Shown: positions 16,943-25,137 of the stretch, one piece after another
Layout: every line of letters starts with the position of its first letter
Numbering within the stretch: the first letter of the stretch is position 1
Assembly (NCBI GenBank): GCA_000513055.1
Contig: AZYB01000009.1
Span: 1-33,086, forward strand
Source of the DNA: an alpha proteobacterium SCGC AAA288-N07
Lineage (GTDB): Bacteria > Pseudomonadota > Alphaproteobacteria > Pelagibacterales > Pelagibacteraceae
Direction: 5' to 3'
Length of the DNA: 33,086 bases
Notes under the pieces: generated by a model
What the model was told of the DNA's origin: nothing
Database searches by the model: none
Seen by the model: only the letters and a program-made list of their open reading frames with translations
Made by a program: the position numbers and the translations under genes

Positions 16943-17580
16943 ATTTTTTTTCTAATTTTTTTTATGTTTAATATTAACGAATCATTGCTCGTTATGCTCT
17001 TCCGTTCCTTATACTCAAATTCCCAAACCTTGGAAGCATCTAATAGGGTCTGTTTCCCGCTTTTCCCTAAAAATAAAATTAAATTTTCAAAATTTTTAAA
17101 ATTTACTGTTACAATTTCAAAAACTGATTGAATCGGCTTAAAAGCGCGAGCAAGAATTGTGTCTACATTCAAATTTTTCTGTTCTAAAACATTTTTTTCT
17201 ACAACTTGAACGTTTAAATCAAGTTTTTTTACTACCTTAGTTAAAAATTCACATTTTTTTGGACTCTTGTCGTATAGATCCATCCTAATTGGGTATTTTC
17301 TTTCTCTAAACAAAATTGACAAAATAATGCCGGGGAAACCAGCTCCCGAACCTAAATCAGCACAAATTTTACTTTTTTTATCAATAAAATCAATAGCTTG
17401 AGCACTGTCTAATATATGCCTTGTTTTTAATATTTTTTCAGTAGACTTGCCAATTAAGTTAAATTTAGCATTGTTTTCTAGCAATAACTCTTCAAATATT
17501 TTTAAACTATTGATTGTTTCACGTGAAACTTGTAATAATTTTATCAATTTTTCGTGATTCTGGCTGCCGTTAAGAGCCAT
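16939..17580 (-). CDS. rsmG: 16S rRNA (guanine-N7) methyltransferase RsmG
   Basis: Methylates G527 of 16S rRNA in the 530 loop. The 213 residues are a normal length. The SAM-binding glycine loop is ADLGSGAGFPGIILS, preceded by the family RHILDSAQAIDF segment (usually RHxxDSL) and followed by DSPKKCEF-like DLYDKSPKKCEFL. The codons for VSRETI near the N terminus form a near-perfect parS site. The ATG is directly after the mnmG stop codon, placing it in the mnmE-mnmG-rsmG-parA-parB operon. Confidence 0.96.
   Translation of the reverse strand: MALNGSQNHEKLIKLLQVSRETINSLKIFEELLLENNAKFNLIGKSTEKILKTRHILDSAQAIDFIDKKSKICADLGSGAGFPGIILSILFRERKYPIRMDLYDKSPKKCEFLTKVVKKLDLNVQVVEKNVLEQKNLNVDTILARAFKPIQSVFEIVTVNFKNFENLILFLGKSGKQTLLDASKVWEFEYKERKSITSNDSLILNIKKIRKKI
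17515..17530. other. parS partition site
   Basis: TGTTTCACGTGAAACT differs from the palindromic parS consensus only in the last base (A expected). It sits in the 5' end of rsmG, encoding the VSRET residues, beside the parAB genes. Such coding parS sites in rsmG are known in other bacteria. ParB should load here; it is the only copy seen in the window. Confidence 0.93.
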
Positions 17581-19453
17581 TTAAGCAGTTTTTCTTAAAG
17601 ATTTTCTTTTTACAAATGATAAAAGTATATAAACAGCTGCTGGAGTAATACCATCTATTCTCAGAGCTTGCCCCATGGTTTGTGGCTTTATCTTCTTAAA
17701 CTTTGATTTTACCTCATTTGAAAGACCATCTAAATCATCAAAATTTATGTTTTTTGGTATAACTAAATTTTCATCTCTTTTAAAAGCTAATATATCAGCT
17801 TTTTGCTTAACTAAATAACCTCTATAATGTGCATTTATTTCAATCTGATCATCTATTTCATCGGAATATTTAATAATTTCAGGCCATATTTTTCGTAATT
17901 TTGAAATATTAACTTCTTTTTGACCTAATATGTAATTTGCAGATCTAACTACACCATCTTTAGCTACTTTTATGCCAAATTTTTCTGCCTTTGATGGTGA
18001 AATTCGTAATTTGTCCAATTTTAATGAAATGCTTCTTATTTTCTTCATTTTATCCTTAAAAAATATTAGTCTGTTCTTGTTAATTAGCCCTATTTTATCA
18101 CCTTTAGCAGTTAATCTTTGGTCTGCATTATCTGCTCTTAAAGATAATCTATACTCAGCTCTAGACGTGAACATGCGATATGGTTCTGAGACACCTTTTG
18201 TTACCAAGTCGTCAATCATGACTCCTATATATGCCTCTGATCTATCCAAAATAAATGGTTCTTGATTTTTAACAGAAAGTGAAGCATTGACCCCAGCAAT
18301 TAAACCCTGCGCGGCGGCTTCTTCATAACCTGTTGTTCCATTAATTTGTCCAGCCAAAAATAAATTTTGGATTTTTTTTGTTTCTAAAGTCAAAAATAGT
18401 TCTCTTGGATCGACGTAATCGTACTCTATTGCATATCCAGGTCTCAAAATCGATACATTCTCTAACCCATTGATTTTACTAAGTATTTCAGCTTGTACAT
18501 CTGCTGGTAAAGAGGTGGAAATTCCATTTGGATAGATTGTATAATCATTTAAACCCTCTGGTTCTAAAAAAATTTGATGTCGGTGTTTGTCGGAGAATTT
18601 TACTATCTTATCTTCGATCGATGGACAATATCTTGGACCGACTCCTTTTATATTACCGGAGTACATCGCACTTCGTTTTAAATTTTTTGAAATAATTTCA
18701 TGAACAACTTTGTTTGTATAAGTCATACGACATGTAATTTGTTTGTTTAGAATTTTTTTTGTTAAAAAGGAAAAATAGTATGGTTTGTCATCAGCATGTT
18801 GTTCTTCCAAATTTTCAAAATTAATTGTACGTCCATCTAACCTTGGTGGAGTTCCAGTTTTTAACCTTCCGATTTTAAAATTAAATTTTTTTAATTGTTC
18901 ACTTAAACCAGCTGAAGATTTTTCATTAAATCTTCCTGCGGGAGTCTGCTTTTCCCCAATATGAATAAGCCCATTTAAAAAAGTTCCTGTTGTCAAAATT
19001 AATTTTTTACAAAAAACTTTTTTTTCTGACTGAGTTTTAAATCCAATTATGCTATTTTCATCAAAAAATAAACTTAATTACTGGATCAGAAAAAACCCTC
19101 AAATTACAATAACTTAGAAGCTTTTTTTGCATAAATTTACGATATAAAGCTCTATCTGACTGAGTTCTTGGACCTCTTACTGCGGGTCCTCTACTTCTAT
19201 TTAACAATCTAAATTGAATACCAGATTTATCTGCTACATCGCCCATAACTCCATCAAGTGCATCAATTTCTCTAACCAAATGTCCTTTTCCAAGACCTCC
19301 GATTGCTGGATTACATGACATTTCACCAATAGTTTCAATTTTATGAGTATACAATGCAGTATTAACACCTAGCCTGGCTGATGCAGCAGCTGCTTCACAG
19401 CCAGCATGACCACCACCAATTACAACAACATCAAATGACAAATCGTTTTCCAT
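17581..19453 (-). CDS. mnmG: tRNA uridine-5-carboxymethylaminomethyl modification enzyme MnmG (single-base frameshift)
   Basis: The FAD partner of MnmE in making cmnm5 modifications at wobble uridine 34 of several tRNAs. The frame from ATG 19453 carries the FAD loop [19 protein letters not shown] and [23 protein letters not shown], then runs into TGA at 19061-19063. The coding continues in another frame with [28 protein letters not shown] and the full C terminus. One surplus T in the six-T run (19063-19068, A's on the + strand) explains the break. Removing it gives 623 residues, the usual size. This could be a read error, a recent mutation or a +1 shift at TTT TGA. rsmG follows without a gap. 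Confidence 0.9.
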
Positions 19454-19491
19454 GTTTAGAATTTATAGATGATCTAAATATTTACAAGAAA

Positions 19492-19519
19492 AGAGATAAT
19501 ATTAATAAAATTATCCTCT
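19492..19519 (-). terminator. Possible hairpin between mnmE and mnmG
   Basis: AGAGATAAT and ATTATCCTCT form an imperfect stem (one bulge) around a 9-base loop, in the gap of about 118 bases between the two genes. On the - strand it is followed by TTTTC. It is AT-rich and weak, so it may be an attenuator or chance pairing. Nothing else was recognised in this gap. Confidence 0.3.
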
Positions 19520-19571
19520 ATTTTATTTACTTTTTTAAAAAAATTGTAAAAATAACCAGTAAAAACGTACT

Positions 19572-20904
19572 TTACTTGCCTATACAAAAATCGTTGAAAA
19601 TACTACCTAAAATCTCCTCTACATCGACTTTTCCTACAATCATACCTAATTGACGAGTGGCCAGTCTTAAATCTTCTGCTGCCTTGTCAAATTCTTCACT
19701 TTTATTTTTATTTTTAAAATTCTTTAAATGGGCAATACATTGTTCAAGATTTTGCCTGTGTCTTTCTCTTGTTATCAAAATATTTTCAGAACTTACAAAT
19801 TTGTTTTTTAATTTATTTTTTATCTTTGAAATTAGTTGATCAAGATTTAAATTATTTTTTACTGAAACTAAAACATGGTCATAATTTTTAATTTGTTTGT
19901 TTAATTTTCCATTTAATAAATCTGATTTATTAATCACTAAAATGGCATTTTTATGCACCAAATCTCTCAAAACACCAGCAAAATCAACATTTTTTGCGTC
20001 TACAATAACAAGCTTTAGATCAGCATCCTCAGCCTTTTTTACAGCAAGTTTAATCCCTTTTTTTTCTATTTCATTTTTTGATTCTCTTATTCCCGCTGTG
20101 TCTGAAATTACAACCGGATACCCGTCTAAATTAAGATGCGTTTCAATTACATCTCTTGTGGTACCTGCAATTTCAGAAACAATTGCTACATCTCTTTTTG
20201 AAAGATAATTTAAAAGGCTGGATTTACCGGCGTTCGTTGGCCCAACAATAGCAATTTTAAAACCTTCTCTAATTCGTTCTCCTACTCTTTGATCGTCTAA
20301 AACTTTTTCTATTTCTTTTGAAACTTGTTCTGAAGTTTTTCTTATTTCTAAAAGAATGTCAGATGGTAAATCTTCATCTGGAAAATCTATTTTTGCTTCA
20401 ATATGAGATAAAATTTTCAAAAGTTTGTCTCTCCATGAATTAAATTGGCTAGACGACTTGCCGCTCATAACTTTTATTGCCTGTTTCCTTTGAATCTCAG
20501 TTTCGGAAGAAATTAAATCTGCAATGCTCTCGGCTTTTAATAAATTTACCTTGCCATTCTGAAATGCAATCTTTGTAAACTCTCCTGGCTCAGCCAACCT
20601 ACAATTTTTTATTTTTGAAATTGAAGAATGTAAAGCAGAGATCACCGCTCTGCTACCATGCACATGAAATTCTGCTAAATCTTCGCCTGTGTAGCTTTTG
20701 GGTCCTGGAAACCATAAAATTACCCCTTCATCAATTAGCATATTTGTGTCGATTTTGTAGAGTTTTTTGAGTGTAGCTACTCTTGGTGGTGGTAATTTCT
20801 CATCTGTCAGTTTTTTTTACAACCTTAGCCGTATCTTTTCCTGACACCCTCACTACAGCAATGCCAGAAATACCCGGTCCAGATGATAATGCATAAATAG
20901 TCAT
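19572..20904 (-). CDS. mnmE: tRNA modification GTPase MnmE (single-base frameshift)
   Basis: The GTPase that works with MnmG. From ATG 20904 the frame reads MTIYALSSGPGISGIAVVRV and reaches the lysines of KVVKK, where an eight-A run in coding sense (20811-20818, T's on the + strand) shifts it into a TGA at 20800-20802. The other frame supplies LTDEKLPPPRVATLKKLYKI and the whole remainder: FHVHGS, the G1 loop GPTNAGKSSLLN, G2 GTTRD, G3 DTAGIRE, G4 NKSD, and the terminal FCIGK with its catalytic-type Cys. Deleting one A gives 443 residues, a normal length. This is either a homopolymer error or a real slippage site. The gene heads the mnmE-to-parB operon. Confidence 0.9.
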
Positions 20905-20912
20905 AAAGATTT

Positions 20913-20920
20913 AGTATAGT
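20913..20920. promoter_or_regulatory. Candidate bidirectional promoter core between mnmE and the Ogt-like gene
   Basis: The near-symmetric AGTATAGT offers a -10 box to each strand: TATAGT (20915-20920, +) and TATACT (20913-20918, -). The + start codon (20926) and - start codon (20904) are 5 and 8 bases from their boxes, so both messages would be leaderless or nearly so. No strong -35 box is evident on either side. This is judged by eye only. Confidence 0.4.
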
Positions 20921-20925
20921 ACGTT

Positions 20926-21288
20926 GTGAATTCTTTGTCATTTAAAACAAAATTTGGTTGGATTAGTACTTTTGAAGAAAAAGGAAAGGTAGTAAGGATT
21001 AAATTCGAGAAACATAAAAATAAAGGCACAAGCAATAATTTAAGAAATCTTAAAATTAAAATTAATAGTTTTTTTAATAAAAAGAAAAAAAAAATAAAAT
21101 TTAATTTTCTTATTAAAGGAAATCATTTCCAAAAAAAAGTTTGGTATGAATTAACTAAGATTAAAATAGGTAAAACAAAAAGCTATGGAGAAATTAGATC
21201 TGATGGGACTATGGGTGGCTTTTCTTCAACTGGAGGAATAATTCTTAAAAAAAAACTTTTAAACTTTGAAAAATCATGGATGCAATAA
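20926..21288 (+). CDS. Ogt-type methylated-DNA-cysteine methyltransferase homologue lacking the active-site segment
   Basis: 120 residues, starting at a GTG (a TTG three codons later is also possible). The N-terminal half and KKVWYELTKIKIGKTKSYGEI match the DNA-binding helix region of O6-alkylguanine transferases, and RSDGTMGGFSSTGG with KKLLNFE matches the segment normally after the PCHRV active site. The roughly 30-35 residues between, which include NP-x-AVG and PCHRV with the acceptor Cys, are absent: the join is at about 21195/21196, where ATT may have been shared. The remaining protein cannot accept alkyl groups. This could be a real deletion or an assembly collapse. Its last 13 bases overlap the following gene. 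Confidence 0.8.
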   Translation: MNSLSFKTKFGWISTFEEKGKVVRIKFEKHKNKGTSNNLRNLKIKINSFFNKKKKKIKFNFLIKGNHFQKKVWYELTKIKIGKTKSYGEIRSDGTMGGFSSTGGIILKKKLLNFEKSWMQ

Positions 21289-22004
21289 TTTTGCAACACA
21301 TAAAAATTGAAGATCCAGGGTATATTAAAGATTTGATGCTAACAGATGGATGGAAGCTTACGACTATAGAATTGGACGAGGGAGATAAAATTCCAAATAA
21401 TTTGAATCAATTCGATGCAATGTTTTGCATGGGTGGCCCTATGGATACTTGGATGGAAAAAAAACATCCTTGGCTTATTGAAGAAAAAAACACAATAAAA
21501 GAATTTGTTATTAACTTAAAAAAACCTTTTTTTGGCTTTTGTTTAGGATGTCAACTTTTAGGAGAAGCGATTGGAGGCAAAGTAGTAAAATCCGATCCTG
21601 CAGAAATTGGCATAATGAATGTAGATTTCTCAGGAGCTAAGGAAAATGATACTCTTTTTTCTACATTTCCAGATAAAATCAAAGCCCTTCAATGGCATTC
21701 CTATGAGGTTAAAAATCTTGAAAGTAATAGAGATGTTACTCTTTTAGCTTCTTCTAAAACAACAAAATACCAGATTTTTAAATACCAAAGTCATGCCTAT
21801 GGAATTCAATTTCATATTGAAATTAAAAACACAACTGTCAATGATTGGGGATGCGTTCCTGAATATAAGTTTGCTTTAGAAGCTCAATTCGGAAAGGGCG
21901 CTTTAGAAAAGTTTGATAAAGAAGCAAAATTAAACATGAAGCAAATGAACAATTTTTCAACTATTTTATATTCAAAATTTAAAAGAGAAATTTTAAAAAT
22001 TTAG
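21276..22004 (+). CDS. Class I glutamine amidotransferase-like protein (GMP synthase-type domain)
   Basis: A 242-residue stand-alone GATase1 domain. The nucleophile elbow is GFCLGCQLLGEAIGG, and the His-Glu pair of the triad lies in GIQFHIEI. AMFCMGGPMD is the oxyanion-region strand. Such proteins, annotated as GMP synthase-like amidotransferases, hydrolyse glutamine or gamma-glutamyl substrates, but this one has no synthetase domain, so its acceptor is unknown. It overlaps the Ogt-like gene by 13 bases and converges with the transporter gene, sharing the last four bases. A gamma-glutamyl peptidase role is possible. Confidence 0.86.
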   Translation: MDAIILQHIKIEDPGYIKDLMLTDGWKLTTIELDEGDKIPNNLNQFDAMFCMGGPMDTWMEKKHPWLIEEKNTIKEFVINLKKPFFGFCLGCQLLGEAIGGKVVKSDPAEIGIMNVDFSGAKENDTLFSTFPDKIKALQWHSYEVKNLESNRDVTLLASSKTTKYQIFKYQSHAYGIQFHIEIKNTTVNDWGCVPEYKFALEAQFGKGALEKFDKEAKLNMKQMNNFSTILYSKFKREILKI

Positions 22005-24277
22005 TTTATTAAAGATAAATATTTATTATATAATTTTGCAATATTTGGAACAGTGATATTACAAGTTCTTAGCTTGTCTTCATCTTTCATAATACTATCG
22101 GTTGGGCCATCAATTTCAATTTTTCCATCTTTCATAATGATAAGTCTTTCTGCATAATTCCATGCTAGATGAATATCATGAGTTATTAATATAATTGTTT
22201 TACCTTCTTTATTAAGTTCTTCTATAATTTTCATTAATTTAGTTATTTCATTTTCATCCAGAGTATTTGTTGGTTCATCAAAAATAATTATATCGGGGTC
22301 AATTGCAAGTATAGATGCAATTGTTAATTTTCTTAAATTTTCAGGGGATAAATTAATAGGGTTTTGATTTAATTCTAAACCAAATCTTTCACTTTCAAAT
22401 AAAGTTATTTTATCAATTTGATCTTTTTTAAATTTAAGTTGCTTAGGACCAAATGCTAACTCTTCCCTTACAGTAGTTGAAAGAATTTGATAAGATGGTT
22501 CTTGAAATATATATCCTATTCTTATGTTTTTATCTTTAATTACTTTACCTTTTGTAGGTTTTAATGCATAGCTAAGTACTAAACTTAGTGTCGACTTTCC
22601 TGAACCGTTTGCCCCTAGTATTGCAGTTAATTCATTTTTTTTAAAATTTAAATTTATATTATTTAAAACATTATTTTTTTTGTCATATGAAAAACAAAGG
22701 TTTTCTGTTTGAATAATGTTTTGATTTACATTTTCACTTTTTTCTCTTTTAGGCAAAAAATAATCTTTAATATCGCCGTTTTTAGATACTAGCTCTTTTA
22801 AATTATTTAAATAATATTCAATATTATCTATATTTTTACTAGGCGAAAATTTGAAACCTAATTCTACTAATAATGGAACTCTTCTTCCTGACTCCTTTAA
22901 AATTTTTATAAAATCTTTATTACTTTTATCTATTAATTCTATAGCTTTATCTTTTACTAAATATATTTTATCAAATTCGAGAGGATTTAAATTTGGTTCC
23001 GATAGTATTATTGATTGATCTGAACTAATTCGATTTATGGATTCAATAACTTCTTCCTTTCCTACAGGGTCTAATTGACCAGTAACTTCATCAAAAAGAA
23101 GCAATTCTGGTTCAGCAATTAAAGCGGAAGCAATCGCAACCCTTTGTTGTTGGCCACCTGACAAAGATAAAGTTTTTCTCTTTAGAAAACTTTCATCTAG
23201 ACCTACTAGTTTAAGAATTTTTAATTTTTGCTCCTTCCACTTTGATTTATCAATTTTTGACCTTAAAAGACTTAATTCTAATTCATCATCTATTCTTATT
23301 CCAACAAGCCCATGTGCAGCACTTGGAAAAACTATTCTTACTATTTGAGATAATTCTCCAAGAGTTAAATCTTCTGTATTATTTCCAAATATGTTAATTG
23401 TACCAGTATATTGACCAATAGTTCTTGAAAATAATCCTCGAGATAAAATCAAAGTACTACTTTTTCCTGATCCATTTTCTCCAATTAACATTATTTTTTC
23501 ACCTTTATTAAACTGTAAATTTATATTTTTAAGAACAAAATCATTATCAGGCATATCTTTACTTAAATTATATGTTGTTGAGGCTTTTAATATTTCAAAT
23601 TTATTACTATTTTTTGTATTGATAAAAGATTGTGATGTTGAGGTTCCTCCAAGATTATCTACAGCTAAACTTTGTTGGTTAATATGACCAATTAATCTAA
23701 ATATCATAGGAACAGGTATTAATCTTAAACCTTGGATTTTATCTAAAACTGAGCCTTCCCATTTTATACCTCTAATAGCCATTGATTGTTGTAATGTGGT
23801 AAATTCTTTATTTAGTAAATCTATATATCTAAGAACAATCATTAAATATATTTGACCTTTGTGAGGAAGTTTTAATGATTTTGCGGTATCAAATAAATCT
23901 TCTAAAGAAGTTACAGAAATATAGGCAATAGCAAAAAGGATCATAAAAAATAATCTTAATCCTAGTATAGCGCCTGTCTCTAAACCTCCTTCTGTTAGAG
24001 TTAGTGGCCCAAGAGTCAAAATAATATTGCCAGAATGATGGATAAATATATTTCCTACGAAACTTAAAAATCCTGCTACGGTACAAGTTATTAAACCTAA
24101 CTTGAAATATACTCTTCCTGATAAATATATGATTGTTACAACGATTCCTGAAACAGCTACGCCTGCCCAATTGTAAGTAAAAAAAGTGCTAGCTAAACTT
24201 AATACAACAAAGAAAATAAATCTTGGAAGGGGGGCTAATGCCCCCATTCCAAATCTATTTTTTTGATCTAAACCCAT
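22001..24277 (-). CDS. ECF-type vitamin transporter, fused T-A-A' protein
   Basis: 758 residues joining three ECF parts in one chain. Residues 1-205 are an EcfT-like membrane domain with about five or six hydrophobic segments and the coupling motif SMAIRG. NBD1 has Walker A GENGSGKSS (266-274), signature LSGGQQQR (about 372-379) and LLLFDEVTG, but its Q-loop Gln is replaced (IVFPSA) and the switch His is missing (IILSEPN). NBD2 has Walker A GANGSGKST (555-563), IFQEPS, LLITHD-like IILITHD, and FDEPTNTLD, but its signature is LSPEN. So one ATP site is canonical and one degenerate. It energises the S component encoded upstream. The T-A-A' fusion is unusual; separate genes are the norm. Confidence 0.9.
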   Translation of the reverse strand: MGLDQKNRFGMGALAPLPRFIFFVVLSLASTFFTYNWAGVAVSGIVVTIIYLSGRVYFKLGLITCTVAGFLSFVGNIFIHHSGNIILTLGPLTLTEGGLETGAILGLRLFFMILFAIAYISVTSLEDLFDTAKSLKLPHKGQIYLMIVLRYIDLLNKEFTTLQQSMAIRGIKWEGSVLDKIQGLRLIPVPMIFRLIGHINQQSLAVDNLGGTSTSQSFINTKNSNKFEILKASTTYNLSKDMPDNDFVLKNINLQFNKGEKIMLIGENGSGKSSTLILSRGLFSRTIGQYTGTINIFGNNTEDLTLGELSQIVRIVFPSAAHGLVGIRIDDELELSLLRSKIDKSKWKEQKLKILKLVGLDESFLKRKTLSLSGGQQQRVAIASALIAEPELLLFDEVTGQLDPVGKEEVIESINRISSDQSIILSEPNLNPLEFDKIYLVKDKAIELIDKSNKDFIKILKESGRRVPLLVELGFKFSPSKNIDNIEYYLNNLKELVSKNGDIKDYFLPKREKSENVNQNIIQTENLCFSYDKKNNVLNNINLNFKKNELTAILGANGSGKSTLSLVLSYALKPTKGKVIKDKNIRIGYIFQEPSYQILSTTVREELAFGPKQLKFKKDQIDKITLFESERFGLELNQNPINLSPENLRKLTIASILAIDPDIIIFDEPTNTLDENEITKLMKIIEELNKEGKTIILITHDIHLAWNYAERLIIMKDGKIEIDGPTDSIMKDEDKLRTCNITVPNIAKLYNKYLSLIN

Positions 24278-24298
24278 TCATTATAGTTTTTATAAAAC

Positions 24299-25042
24299 TT
24301 AATAGGTTGATAGACCTCTTCTTTTCATTTCGCCCGTCAAAGAAAATAAGACACCAAGACCAAGTATGCTTGCCACTATGTCTCCCATTGCCCAACCAGG
24401 GAAAACTATTGTCCAAGCTGATGCACCCATTTCACCAATGCTAGCCCAAACATAAGCCCCCATTGCTGCACTTACTACGCTAGCTATTACAACTGCAATT
24501 ACTGCCTTGAACACGTTTTCATCGAGTTTAAATGCTGCTTTAGTTGTTTGTGCTAAAATATACCAACCAACTACACATATTAAACCAGCAATTACTCTTC
24601 CCCAAATTCCTAAAGATGGAGCTAGGTAATAACCTGCTATCATTGCAACAATTATAGTTACTGCAACTAAAACGGTACTTTTAACTAAATCTGCACTATT
24701 AGCTTGACCACTAGACAAGTCAATTTTCATTGCTTTAAACAAATAATAAAGAAGTAGAGTATTTGCAAAAAAAGCAGGAATTGGGTTTTGACCAATATTA
24801 ATAGCTATTGGATTACCTGCCAAAGCACCTCCTATAAATGTTCCTATGGCGGCTGCTATCCATCCGTATGGTCCAAACCAAATTGCTCCCGTTACCATAA
24901 ATATACATGGTAACCAAAAGAAACTTGCGCCAGCTGCCCCTGGAATTGATAAAAGCATTGAGCATAGATAAGCAGAAGCAACTATAGCGGCTGCCCAAAT
25001 AGCTGAAGCTACAAAAATTCCAGTTCCAGATTTTGTACTCAT
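24299..25042 (-). CDS. ECF transporter S component (substrate-binding membrane protein)
   Basis: 247 residues with about six hydrophobic helices (for example FVASAIWAAAIVASAYLCSM, VTIIVAMIAGYYLA and AVIAVVIASVVSAAMG) and a Gly/Pro-rich WFGPYGWIAAAIGTFIGG stretch reminiscent of the S-component core. There is no ATP-binding motif. Its position 21 bases upstream of the fused T-A-A' gene identifies the role: it binds the vitamin or precursor and docks with the energising module. The substrate cannot be read from sequence. A strong Shine-Dalgarno (TAGGGAGG on the - strand) lies in a 95-base leader, where a possible 4-bp stem (CCCT with AGGG) touches it. Confidence 0.82.
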   Translation of the reverse strand: MSTKSGTGIFVASAIWAAAIVASAYLCSMLLSIPGAAGASFFWLPCIFMVTGAIWFGPYGWIAAAIGTFIGGALAGNPIAINIGQNPIPAFFANTLLLYYLFKAMKIDLSSGQANSADLVKSTVLVAVTIIVAMIAGYYLAPSLGIWGRVIAGLICVVGWYILAQTTKAAFKLDENVFKAVIAVVIASVVSAAMGAYVWASIGEMGASAWTIVFPGWAMGDIVASILGLGVLFSLTGEMKRRGLSTY

Positions 25043-25137
25043 ATTTTTCCTCCCTAAATGATTCTACGAGGGTAATACACTATGACATTATTTAAAGTAT
25101 ATAAAGAAAGTAATTTGATTCTTGTTTTTATTTAAAT

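Noticed and set aside
20926-21288. Interpretation of the Ogt-like gene as an alkyltransferase-like (ATL) protein
   Set aside because: ATL proteins retain the active-site loop with Cys replaced; here the whole loop is missing.
25043-25137. TPP or other riboswitch in the leader of the S component
   Set aside because: No CUGAGA-type TPP core or preQ1 pseudoknot pattern could be found; only a 4-bp stem touching the Shine-Dalgarno was seen, too weak to call.
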